Origin: Paracoccaceae bacterium
GTDB lineage: Bacteria > Pseudomonadota > Alphaproteobacteria > Rhodobacterales > Rhodobacteraceae
NCBI GenBank assembly: GCA_022448245.1
Contig: JAKVCO010000006.1
Span: forward strand, 310,001 to 374,000
Reading direction: 5' to 3'
Length of the DNA stretch: 64,000 bases
Part shown: piece by piece, positions 15,709-24,646 of the stretch
Layout: each line of letters starts with the position of its first letter
How positions within the stretch are numbered: position 1 is the stretch's first letter
Program-made: the position numbers and the translations under genes
Notes under the pieces: generated by a model
What the model was told of the DNA's origin: nothing
The model's database searches: none
The model's input: the letters and a program-made list of their open reading frames with translations, nothing else

Positions 15709-17739
15709 ATGCATCGCGCATTCCTCACTGCCACAGCGATCCTGATGGGCACCTCCGCCCTCGCCGCACCCGACGCCCTCACCCGCGCCGAGGCGCGGCA
15801 CCTCGTGGCCCGCACGGGCTTTGGCGCCTCACCCGCCGAGATCCAGAATTTCACCGGCATGTCCGCCGAGACCGCCGTGGCCCAAATCATCGCGGGCCTG
15901 CAGAGCGAACCGACCACGCCGATGCCCGAGTGGGCCACTGGCTGGATCTATCCCTACGAGCCTGTCTGGACCCTGAGCCAGACTGAGCAGGAGCTCTTCT
16001 ACACCAACCGCTACCTCGAAATGGGCGAGCTCACCGCCTGGTGGATGGCCGAGATGGTGTCGACCCCCTCCCCGCTCACTGAACGGCTGACCCTCTTTTG
16101 GCATGACCACTTCGCGACCTCATTCGAGAACGAGGAGAACAGCCAGTGGATGGCCCACCAGAATGCCTTCTTCCGGCGTCACGCCGCTGGGAACTTTGCC
16201 GATCTGGCGCATGGCATCCTGCGAGACCCGGCGATGCTCACTTACCTCTCCAACACCGAGAACTTTGCCGACGACCCGAACGAAAACCTCGGGCGCGAGT
16301 TTCTGGAGCTGTTCACCCTGGGCGAAGGGCGCGGCTACACCGAGGCGGACGTCAAAGAAGCCGCGCGCGCGTTGACCGGGCACTCTGTTGGCGACGATTT
16401 CAAATATGCCTTCTATGCCGAAGACCACGACAACGGGCGAAAGACGATCCTTGGAAAGACAGGCCGGTTCGATGCGACGGGCCTCGCTGACACGGTCCTG
16501 AACGACGCAAACTTTGGGCCCTACGTGGTCGAAAAGCTCTGGCAGGCGTTCATCTCGCCGACCCCGGACCCTGCCGAAGTCACGCGGCTGACAGCCGTCT
16601 GGAAAGACGCAGGGCTGGAGCTGAAACCGCTCCTCGAAGCGCTCTTTCTGACAGATGCTTTCTGGGATGAAACCAACCGCGGCAGCCTGATCAAATCACC
16701 CGTGGAGCTTATCGCGGGAACGATCCGCACTACGGGCCGCGCCGACGTGCCCATGTCCGAGACGGTGTGGATCCTCGAGGAAATGGGGCAGCACCTTTTC
16801 CATCCGCCCAATGTGGCGGGCTGGGAAGGCGGTGAGGCCTGGATCAACACCTCATCTGCGCTCATGCGATCGCAGGTCCTGACCTACTTGATCGACGAAG
16901 GGTTCGACGGGCCGGACGGCATGCAGGCGACCCAAGCAGAAGCCGCGCCTGCTCTGCCTGAGGATGCTTTGCGCGTGGGTCGCGTCTTCGGCCAGTGGGC
17001 GGAATATACCGAAGAAGGCGGTACCATGGGTGTCATCACGCTCTTTGACGTGAGCCATGGGGCGGAGACCTTCCGCAACCTGAATGTCGTGCTCGAAGAA
17101 GCGGAAGACGACGACGGCGTTGCAATCTGGATGCACGTCGACAATTGCGGGCCCATCTGCACGGGCGCCACCCGCGCCTTTGCTGAAGACTATGACGGCT
17201 GGTTCGGCGTCTATCTCTTTGATGACGAGGCCGAGATAGAAGCCCCTTTGGCTGACGGCGCCGAGGACATGCTGCGCACTGTGATTGGCCAGCTCCCCTC
17301 CCTCTTTGCAGAGACCGAGACGTCGCTCGCTTGGCAACCTGTGCCTGACGATGAATACACGCCGCCCACCTACGCGGTGCTTGCTGGCATGGCAGACCGG
17401 GCAGCCATGTACGCGCGCGGCTCCATGGGTGCCCCCGGAGAGCTGATCCTTGCCCCCAGTCGGGCGGGATCTGACGGTATCGCGGGCCTCAGCATGATGA
17501 GCAGCGTCGACGACATCGACGATTACGTCGACGACTTCATCGCCACGCGCGAAATCTACTCCGCCCCTGCAACGACCTACGCCAGCGCGGAGGCATGGTT
17601 GGCAGCATACCCCGAGCGCTACGCCGCGATGGAGGCCCTCCTCCCCCTACCCACGCCACTGCCGGCCACGCTGACCAATGCAGATGCCGAGGAATGGATG
17701 CGCGCGCTCCTCCTCAGCCCGGCCTACCAGATCAAGTGA
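15709..17739 (+). CDS. DUF1800 family secreted protein
   Basis: This 676-residue protein has a signal peptide (residues 1-20) and the DUF1800 pattern: ARHLVARTGFGASPAEI, then ERLTLFWHDHF, then NENLGREFLELFTLGEG and the C-terminal PPNVAGWEGGEAW. DUF1800 proteins are almost always encoded beside DUF1501 proteins, as here, and their biochemical role is unknown. A region of about 240 residues near the C-terminus, which is rich in Asp and Glu and has two cysteines (DNCGPIC), appears as an insert within the usual fold. GGAG lies seven bases before the ATG. The DUF1501 gene follows after 11 bases, forming an operon. Confidence 0.9.
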   Translation: MHRAFLTATAILMGTSALAAPDALTRAEARHLVARTGFGASPAEIQNFTGMSAETAVAQIIAGLQSEPTTPMPEWATGWIYPYEPVWTLSQTEQELFYTNRYLEMGELTAWWMAEMVSTPSPLTERLTLFWHDHFATSFENEENSQWMAHQNAFFRRHAAGNFADLAHGILRDPAMLTYLSNTENFADDPNENLGREFLELFTLGEGRGYTEADVKEAARALTGHSVGDDFKYAFYAEDHDNGRKTILGKTGRFDATGLADTVLNDANFGPYVVEKLWQAFISPTPDPAEVTRLTAVWKDAGLELKPLLEALFLTDAFWDETNRGSLIKSPVELIAGTIRTTGRADVPMSETVWILEEMGQHLFHPPNVAGWEGGEAWINTSSALMRSQVLTYLIDEGFDGPDGMQATQAEAAPALPEDALRVGRVFGQWAEYTEEGGTMGVITLFDVSHGAETFRNLNVVLEEAEDDDGVAIWMHVDNCGPICTGATRAFAEDYDGWFGVYLFDDEAEIEAPLADGAEDMLRTVIGQLPSLFAETETSLAWQPVPDDEYTPPTYAVLAGMADRAAMYARGSMGAPGELILAPSRAGSDGIAGLSMMSSVDDIDDYVDDFIATREIYSAPATTYASAEAWLAAYPERYAAMEALLPLPTPLPATLTNADAEEWMRALLLSPAYQIK

Positions 17740-17750
17740 AAGGAAAGATC

Positions 17751-18920
17751 ATGACCAACGAACTTTCTCGCCGTCGCTTCCTTGCGACCATGGGCGCCAC
17801 CCTCCCTGCCATTACCCTCCCGGGTTTCGTGACCGCCGCGGGCGCCACGCCCGACAGTGCCAAGACACTGATCCTGATTGAACTGGCCGGCGGCAATGAC
17901 GGGCTCAACACCGTCGTGCCGCTGACAGATGCAGCCTACCACGGGCTGCGCCCCACGATTGGGATCACCGAGGGCCTGAACCTCGACCGCGACACCGCCC
18001 TTCATCCCGCGATGCGGGGCATGGCGGGCCTCTGGGAAGCGGGCGATATGCAAATCGTGGAAGGGGTCGGCTATCCAGACCCCAACCGGTCCCACTTCCG
18101 ATCAATCGAGATCTGGAATGTCGGGCGCGGTGCCCAGACCAAAGATCGCACCGGCTGGATCTCCCACGCGTTCGAGAAAGGCGCGCCCACGGGCACCGAT
18201 GCCGACGGCCTCGTGCTTGGCGGCCAAAGCGGGCCGCTCCGCGGGCAAGGCCGCTTCTCGGTCATCGAGGACGAGGAAACTTTCCTCGAAACGTTGCGCA
18301 GTCTTGAGAGCATGCCTCATGCCATCCGACCACAGACGACATCGGCGCTGGATCACGTGCTCGGGGCCTATGAGGCCGCCGAAATCACCGGCGGCGCCAT
18401 CGCCGCACGCCTGGAGCGCGGGGCCGCGCGGTCCTTCGACTTCCCGGAGACGCTGCTGGGGGAACAGCTGCATTCGGTCGCGCGGCTCATGGATGCAGGG
18501 GCGGAAGTACCGGTCTACAAGGTGCAGCTGCACGGCTTTGACACCCATGACAACCAGCCTGACGCCCATACGTTCCTTCTGGAGGAGCTTTCCGACGCCG
18601 TCGCCGCTTTTGCCAAGGCAGCCCGCGAGATGGGACGCTGGAACGACGTCGCCGTCGTCACCTATTCCGAGTTCGGCCGGACCGCGCGCGAGAACGGAAG
18701 CGCAGGCACAGACCACGGCACGGCCGCCCCGGTCTTTGTCTCTGGCGGGGCCGTTGCGGGTGGCTTTGGAGGTGCGCGGGTCGATCTCACACGGCTCAAA
18801 GACGACGACCTCGTCCACACAACAGACTACCGCGCGCTCTATGATGGGCTGCTCGGCGGCCTCTGGAACATTGATGCCTCAACCTTCCAGGGGCACGGGA
18901 GGCTCAAGTTGTTCGCCTAA
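17751..18920 (+). CDS. DUF1501 family protein, Tat-exported
   Basis: This 389-residue protein starts with a twin-arginine signal (SRRRFLATMG) and a hydrophobic stretch, so it should be exported folded by the Tat system. The DUF1501 hallmarks are LIELAGGNDGLNTVVP, SHFRSIEIW and the C-terminal TYSEFGRTARENGSAGTDHG. The fold is related to alkaline phosphatase/sulfatase enzymes, with Asp and His residues in these motifs as likely metal ligands. It forms an operon with the DUF1800 gene upstream (11-base gap, AAAGGAAAG ribosome site). The function of the pair is not established; a periplasmic role is inferred from the two export signals. Confidence 0.92.
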   Translation: MTNELSRRRFLATMGATLPAITLPGFVTAAGATPDSAKTLILIELAGGNDGLNTVVPLTDAAYHGLRPTIGITEGLNLDRDTALHPAMRGMAGLWEAGDMQIVEGVGYPDPNRSHFRSIEIWNVGRGAQTKDRTGWISHAFEKGAPTGTDADGLVLGGQSGPLRGQGRFSVIEDEETFLETLRSLESMPHAIRPQTTSALDHVLGAYEAAEITGGAIAARLERGAARSFDFPETLLGEQLHSVARLMDAGAEVPVYKVQLHGFDTHDNQPDAHTFLLEELSDAVAAFAKAAREMGRWNDVAVVTYSEFGRTARENGSAGTDHGTAAPVFVSGGAVAGGFGGARVDLTRLKDDDLVHTTDYRALYDGLLGGLWNIDASTFQGHGRLKLFA

Positions 18921-19155
18921 AGCGCGACGCGGACTAAGTAGTAAGGCGGCCCGGCAAGGGGCCTGGAAAAAATGTCACCCTTTCTTACCTTTTTTGCCTC
19001 AGTGCCCTTGCCACAGCCCCTCAAGAGAGGGTATTCGGGCCTCCCAAGCTGCCGGGGAGGCGGGATTCCGTCCACGCCCACCCGATCTACACAACCGCCA
19101 GTGCCAACACCCGCATGGCTTTGACAGGCTTCACCGCCGCCAAAGGACACCGCCC

Positions 19156-22100
19156 GTGACTGACATGACGCCCTCGACCGGTCTTTATGACGCTTCCCTT
19201 GAAAAAAGCTCCTGTGGGGTTGGTTTCCTCACACGAAAAGACGGGACACAGACACATGATCTGCTGGTCAAAGGGCACGAAGCGCTTTGTGCCGTTCCGC
19301 ACCGCGGCGGCATGTCGTCGGAAGGCGTGGGCGATGGCGCAGGTATTACTGTTGATCTGTCCCAGAAGTTCTTTTCCAAGCTTGCCGGTCAGGAGCTTAA
19401 GCTCGGCACCTTTGGCGTGGGCAACTTCTTCATGCCTGAGGACGCAAGTCAGCATCCGCGCGCTGTAGAGCTAATTGAAGCGACGTTGAAGGAATGGGGC
19501 TTTACCACCCTCGCGACCCGTGAGGTCGAAGTCGATGACACCAAGATTGGCCCGCGCGCCGTGAAGTGGCAGCTTCCGATCCGCCAGTGGATTTTTGAGG
19601 CACCTGAAGACCTGCGTGGGGCGGCACTCGACAGCCGCATCCACACCGTACTCCTCGAGATTGAAGCCGTGGCCTACACCGTGCCCGAGCTCGACGGCCT
19701 CTACCCGCTGTCACTGTCGGCGCGCATCCAGAATTTCAAAGGCCGCCTGAATTCCTGGGAAGTGCTGCCTTACTTCAAAGACCTCTGGGACATGGATCAT
19801 GAAGTGCACACGATGTACTTTCACACCCGGTTCTCCACGAATACCGAGCCGCACCCCTCGATGGCGCAGCCGTTCCGCCTGATGGCCCACAACGGCGAGC
19901 TGAACACGGACAAGAAGAACCGTTTGTCGGAAGCTGCTGTCGCGCTGGCGCGGAACAAAGCGATCGTGCGTCCGAAGGGTCAATCCGACAGCTGCCGTCT
20001 CGACCAGACGCTCAACGCACGCGTCTTTGAAGAAGGCGTGGACCTCGTGACCGCCGTGGTCGCGATGATGCCGCCTGCATGGGAGAACGACGAACGCATA
20101 AGCGGCGACGTGCGCGCGATGCTCGAATACTTCTCGCTTTTTGAAGAAAAGAACGACGGCCCGGCCGCGCTCATCTTTGGCGACGGCAACATCGTGGGTG
20201 CCCGCCTCGACCGCCTTGGCCTGCGCCCGCTGCGCTCGGTCGAGACCGAGGAATACCTCGCCGTGATGTCCGAGGCTGGTCAGATCTCTTTCGAGCCAGA
20301 GACGGTGATCCGCCGTGGTCGCGTGGCGGCAGGTGGGATGATCTATTACAACCACGCAGAAAAGAAGACGTACGAGACCGAAGACGCGCTGGAGATGCTG
20401 GCGCAGGCTGAGGACTACCCAGCCCTTCTTGAAGCGGCAGCCGTCAACATCGACGATCTGCCTTCTGCGGACGACGACCCTGCCCTGGCGGCCATGCGCT
20501 ACCTGGGCGATATGTCCACGCCCGCGCGGTACGTGGCCTACACCCACAACCAAGAGAGCTTTAAGTTCCTCATGGACCCGATGCTGCAAAACGGCGTCGA
20601 GAAGGTCTCGGCCATGGGCTACGGGAACGCGATCAACGCGCTCAGCGATCAAGAAGGTGGCGTCGCCAAATACTTCTCGCAGCGTTTTGCGCAGGTGACG
20701 AACCCCCCACTCGATTCCATCCGTGAAGCCGACGGCATGACCCTGCGCGTGGCGCTGGGTGAAAAGCCGCACATGGGCAAGTCCCGGTCGCGCCAGATCG
20801 TCGTGAACACGCCCATCCTGAGCATGTCGTCCATGCTCAAGATCAAGAAGCAGGATATCACGCCTTGGGATCGTTTCGACATACTTTATGCGCCCGTTTT
20901 CAACGATGGTGCCGCCAATGAACGTGCGCTGACCGAGGCGGTCGACGCTGTCGCAAACGACGTAGTGAAGTTCGCCCGCGAAAAGGGCGGTATCGCGATC
21001 CTGACGGACCGCCATGTCTCCAAAACGCAAGCGCCGTTGCCGATGACGCTGGCCGTGTCGGCGATCAACCAGCGCCTGATCGAAGAGGGGCTGCGCTTTA
21101 AGGTGTCGCTCGTCGTGGAATCCGGGCAGCTGAGCTCGTCGCACCACGTGTCTTGTGCCTTGGGCTTTGGCGCCTCGGCGGTCTACCCGCTGGCCGTTCG
21201 CCTCCGCGCGGAAGAGCTCTTTGGCCAAGAGGGCGCCTATGCCGGTTTCGCCAAGTTCCAGAAAGCCTGTGAGAAGGCGCTGATGAAGACCATGGGTAAG
21301 GTCGGCCTTTGTACGGTCGAATCCTACTCCGGCGGTGAATTCTTCGAGCCGAACTTCCTCGACACCAATGATCCGGTCTTTGCCCGCTACTTCCCGAACA
21401 TGAAAACGCCTGTGGGCGGTGTTCGCTTTGACCGCGTGGCGCAGAGCGTGGTCGACTGGCACCAGCGCGCGATGACCGTGGAAACGGATGCTGACATCCC
21501 GATCCTGGGCCTCTTCAAAGAGCGCGCTGAGGGAGCGGGCCACAGCTATGGCACCACCGCCGTGCGCGGCTTCGTGGACCTCACCGAAGAAACCATCGCC
21601 TTTGACAAGCCTGCCGCGAACAACGCGCTCGACGGGGAAACCGATCCGCTGCGCCTGATGACCCTGCGCCAGATGGACGACGCTTTCGGCATCGACGAGC
21701 AAGGCTATGTGAACACGAGCTTCGAGAAACTATCGGAAGAGCAGATCGACAGCTTCGAGATCACCCCCGGCTACCGCCGCTTCAGCCAGCTGATGGCCGA
21801 AGAGCGGCACCGCCGTCCGGCTGCTCTCCGCGACGTCCTCGCCTTCCCTGCGGACATCACGTTCATGGACAAGGTCGAAGACATCAAGAAAGAGATGATG
21901 CTCTTCAACCGTGCGGGAAATAATGACTTTGTCATCCGAGGCCTCGTTGTTGAGGCTTTGGGCAAAGGAGAATTCCTGCTGCGTCTGTCGGGGCCGAAGG
22001 CCTCCGACATGGGCCGCCTTGATGCGTTGGGTGAGAGCCTCGTTCAGCGTTTCGGCGACGATGTCGAAGGGCACCATATCACCAAAGGTGCTTTGAAGAT

Positions 22101-24642
22101 CGCCGCGAAGGGCTGGGCTCTGGACTACCTGAGCCGCATCCGCCCCGCGCCGGATCGCATCGAGATAGCAGACGTTCAGCCCGCGCATGAGATCACGTCC
22201 CGCCTTGCGTCGGGCGCCATGTCTCACGGTGCTCTCGTGGCCTCCGCACACGAAGCTGTGGCCCACGGCACCAACATGGCCGGCGGCATGTCGAACTCCG
22301 GCGAGGGTGGCGAACACATCTCGCGCTACGGCACGATCCGCGCCTCGCGCATCAAGCAGTTCGCATCGGGCCGCTTTGGCGTATGGGCCGGCTACCTTGC
22401 CGATCCGAACCTCGAAGAGGTGGAGATCAAGATTGGTCAGGGCGCCAAGCCCGGTGAGGGCGGCCAGCTGCCTGCACCAAAGGTAACCGTGGAAATCGCG
22501 GCGGCCCGTGGCGGCACCCCGGGTGTCGAACTTATCTCGCCCCCGCCCCACCACGACACCTACTCGATCGAAGACCTCGGTCAGCTGATCCACGACGCAA
22601 AAGCCGCGCGCGTGCGCGTGATCGTCAAACTGGTGAGCTCCGAGGGCATCGGCACCATCGCCGTGGGCGTGGCCAAGGCCGGCGCTGACGTCATCAACGT
22701 CGCTGGTTCCACCGGTGGCACGGGTGCGGCCTCCGTAACGTCGCTGAAATACACCGGTCGCGCGGCTGAGATTGGCATCGCAGAGGTGCATCAGGCGCTC
22801 TGCGCCAACGGCATCCGCCAAAAGGTGATGCTGCGCTGCTCGGGCGCGATGCAGACGGGCTCGGACGTTGTGAAAGCCTCCCTCCTCGGCGGCGACAGCT
22901 TCGAGTTCGGGACCACGGCGCTCATGATGCTCAAGTGCGTCATGGCCAAGAACTGCAACGTGAAGTGCCCGGCGGGCCTGACCACGAACCCCGAAGTGTT
23001 CGACGGCGACCCTCGCGCGCTTGCGCAGTACCTGCTCAACATTGCCCATGAAGTGCGGGAGATCCTCGCGACGCTCGGCTTCAAATCCCTCGACGAGGCG
23101 CGCGGCCGTGCAGACCTTCTGCACCTGCTCGACCACGACGCAGCAGTGGGCAAGCTGAACCTGCGTGCGATGCTGACCAATGTGCCCGAGATCACGGTGG
23201 AGAATCCCACCTATCTGGAGCGTGACTTCGAAGTAGACGACGCGCTGCTCGATCAGGTGAAAGCCCGTCTTCTGGACGGCAACGAGACCGAGATCACGCT
23301 CAAGCCAAACGCGCCGCTCAACAACCGCAACAAGACGCTGGGCGGTCAGCTCGCGATCGATATCGAACGTTTGCTGAACCATGACATGCTGCGCTTGCCA
23401 GCTGCCGCTCACCAGGACGTGCGCGGCCGTCGCTACCTTGATCCACGCTCCATCCGCGTGGTCACGCAGGGTTCCGCGGGTCAGTCGTTTGGCGCGTTCT
23501 GCAACGATGGCATGGTCATGGACCACACCGGCACCTGCAACGACGGCGTCGGCAAAGGCGCATCGGGCGGTGAGATCATAGTGAAATCTCCAGGCGGTTC
23601 GAACGGACGTGAAAACGTGCTGATCGGCAACTTCGCGCTCTTTGGCGCCACCGGTGGCCGCACCTTCATCGAGGGTCAGGCCGGTGATCGCTTCGCGGTC
23701 CGCAACTCTGGCGCCACTGCCGTTGTCGAAGGCGTGGGCGATTTCTGCGCGGAATACATGACCAACGGCGCGATCCTGAACCTTGGCGGTTTCTCAAAGG
23801 GTTACGGCAATGGCATGTCCGGTGGCTTTGCTTATCAGTACGATCCGCTGGGCGAACTGAAAGACGCGATCAGCGACGACTCCGTCTTCATGGGCACACT
23901 CACCGATGGCTCTGCCGAGGGTGAGATCCACAAGGACGCCGTCTTCCAGATGCTTACGTGGCACTACGAGGCGACCGGCTCCAAAAAGGCTGAACAGTTG
24001 CTGTCTGACTGGGCCACGACCCAACACCACATGGCGTGGGTCATGCCTAAAGCGCTTCTTCAATATCAGGACCAGGACGCGATTCTCGCTGCCCGCTCCC
24101 GCAAGGACCTTGTCGACGAGCTCGCAACGGCGCTTTCCATGCACCAGATCATGGAGCTTAAGCGTGGCTACAAGAACGGCCGCCCTGTGCTGCGTGGTGC
24201 AATGCCGGCCTACGGCGAGATGGACAGCGCGAACATGTACCGCTTGGTAAACGCCTACACCGTCCTCGAGATGGCACAGGTTCACGCCGAAAAGCGCGTC
24301 GGCGCCAATGCCGATCAAATCTCCAAAGACAAGGCCGTCAAGAACCTGATCCTTACGGAGGATTACGCGCTGATAATGGCACTCGCAAAGCACGCCAAGC
24401 AGGCCGTTGCGGATTACTCGGATGAGGAGCTTGCCGCTCTCGTTGCGCACAAGCGTCTGAGCGACTTCAAACAGGCCCTGTCGATGCGCAACATTCTGAG
24501 CATGGATAGCCCCGGCACCTACGCATGGATCATGCACCAGTCCGCCAAGAACCGCGCGGCCCTGGGCGAGATCCCGTCCTTCGACGAACTCTTCTCTCAA
24601 AACGCGCTGCCCGATCTGATCGCGCGCACCGCTGCGGAGTAA
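19156..24642 (+). CDS. Glutamate synthase-like large subunit, extended form
   Basis: The protein has 1828 residues from GTG 19156 (AAAGGA eight bases upstream), against about 1500 usual for bacterial GltB. It has the Ntn glutaminase domain with Cys20 exposed after a 19-residue propeptide (SSCGVGF), the central domain, the FMN-binding synthase domain (GGMSNSGEGGEH, IGQGAKPGEGGQLP, GSTGGTGAA) and the GXGXG domain near residues 1440-1640. The 3Fe-4S cysteines are Cys1261, Cys1267 and Cys1271, a C-x5-C-x3-C spacing, one residue shorter than the C-x5-C-x4-C of E. coli GltB. About 180 extra residues follow the GXGXG domain. The normal partner GltD is absent; a diflavin reductase gene follows after four bases. 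The enzyme probably transfers the amide of glutamine to 2-oxoglutarate, but another acceptor cannot be excluded. Confidence 0.87.
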   Translation: MTDMTPSTGLYDASLEKSSCGVGFLTRKDGTQTHDLLVKGHEALCAVPHRGGMSSEGVGDGAGITVDLSQKFFSKLAGQELKLGTFGVGNFFMPEDASQHPRAVELIEATLKEWGFTTLATREVEVDDTKIGPRAVKWQLPIRQWIFEAPEDLRGAALDSRIHTVLLEIEAVAYTVPELDGLYPLSLSARIQNFKGRLNSWEVLPYFKDLWDMDHEVHTMYFHTRFSTNTEPHPSMAQPFRLMAHNGELNTDKKNRLSEAAVALARNKAIVRPKGQSDSCRLDQTLNARVFEEGVDLVTAVVAMMPPAWENDERISGDVRAMLEYFSLFEEKNDGPAALIFGDGNIVGARLDRLGLRPLRSVETEEYLAVMSEAGQISFEPETVIRRGRVAAGGMIYYNHAEKKTYETEDALEMLAQAEDYPALLEAAAVNIDDLPSADDDPALAAMRYLGDMSTPARYVAYTHNQESFKFLMDPMLQNGVEKVSAMGYGNAINALSDQEGGVAKYFSQRFAQVTNPPLDSIREADGMTLRVALGEKPHMGKSRSRQIVVNTPILSMSSMLKIKKQDITPWDRFDILYAPVFNDGAANERALTEAVDAVANDVVKFAREKGGIAILTDRHVSKTQAPLPMTLAVSAINQRLIEEGLRFKVSLVVESGQLSSSHHVSCALGFGASAVYPLAVRLRAEELFGQEGAYAGFAKFQKACEKALMKTMGKVGLCTVESYSGGEFFEPNFLDTNDPVFARYFPNMKTPVGGVRFDRVAQSVVDWHQRAMTVETDADIPILGLFKERAEGAGHSYGTTAVRGFVDLTEETIAFDKPAANNALDGETDPLRLMTLRQMDDAFGIDEQGYVNTSFEKLSEEQIDSFEITPGYRRFSQLMAEERHRRPAALRDVLAFPADITFMDKVEDIKKEMMLFNRAGNNDFVIRGLVVEALGKGEFLLRLSGPKASDMGRLDALGESLVQRFGDDVEGHHITKGALKIAAKGWALDYLSRIRPAPDRIEIADVQPAHEITSRLASGAMSHGALVASAHEAVAHGTNMAGGMSNSGEGGEHISRYGTIRASRIKQFASGRFGVWAGYLADPNLEEVEIKIGQGAKPGEGGQLPAPKVTVEIAAARGGTPGVELISPPPHHDTYSIEDLGQLIHDAKAARVRVIVKLVSSEGIGTIAVGVAKAGADVINVAGSTGGTGAASVTSLKYTGRAAEIGIAEVHQALCANGIRQKVMLRCSGAMQTGSDVVKASLLGGDSFEFGTTALMMLKCVMAKNCNVKCPAGLTTNPEVFDGDPRALAQYLLNIAHEVREILATLGFKSLDEARGRADLLHLLDHDAAVGKLNLRAMLTNVPEITVENPTYLERDFEVDDALLDQVKARLLDGNETEITLKPNAPLNNRNKTLGGQLAIDIERLLNHDMLRLPAAAHQDVRGRRYLDPRSIRVVTQGSAGQSFGAFCNDGMVMDHTGTCNDGVGKGASGGEIIVKSPGGSNGRENVLIGNFALFGATGGRTFIEGQAGDRFAVRNSGATAVVEGVGDFCAEYMTNGAILNLGGFSKGYGNGMSGGFAYQYDPLGELKDAISDDSVFMGTLTDGSAEGEIHKDAVFQMLTWHYEATGSKKAEQLLSDWATTQHHMAWVMPKALLQYQDQDAILAARSRKDLVDELATALSMHQIMELKRGYKNGRPVLRGAMPAYGEMDSANMYRLVNAYTVLEMAQVHAEKRVGANADQISKDKAVKNLILTEDYALIMALAKHAKQAVADYSDEELAALVAHKRLSDFKQALSMRNILSMDSPGTYAWIMHQSAKNRAALGEIPSFDELFSQNALPDLIARTAAE

Positions 24643-24646
24643 ATTG

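Noticed and set aside
18118-19155. N-terminal extension of about 346 codons before the glutamate synthase-like protein
   Set aside because: It overlaps the DUF1501 gene in another frame and contains no glutamate synthase sequence; the propeptide and catalytic Cys fit the start at 19156.
19711-23526. Two long open frames on the minus strand (663 and 598 codons) opposite the glutamate synthase-like gene
   Set aside because: They mirror a GC-rich gene with strong coding signals on the plus strand, are rich in Arg/His/Val typical of antisense frames, and show no known motif.
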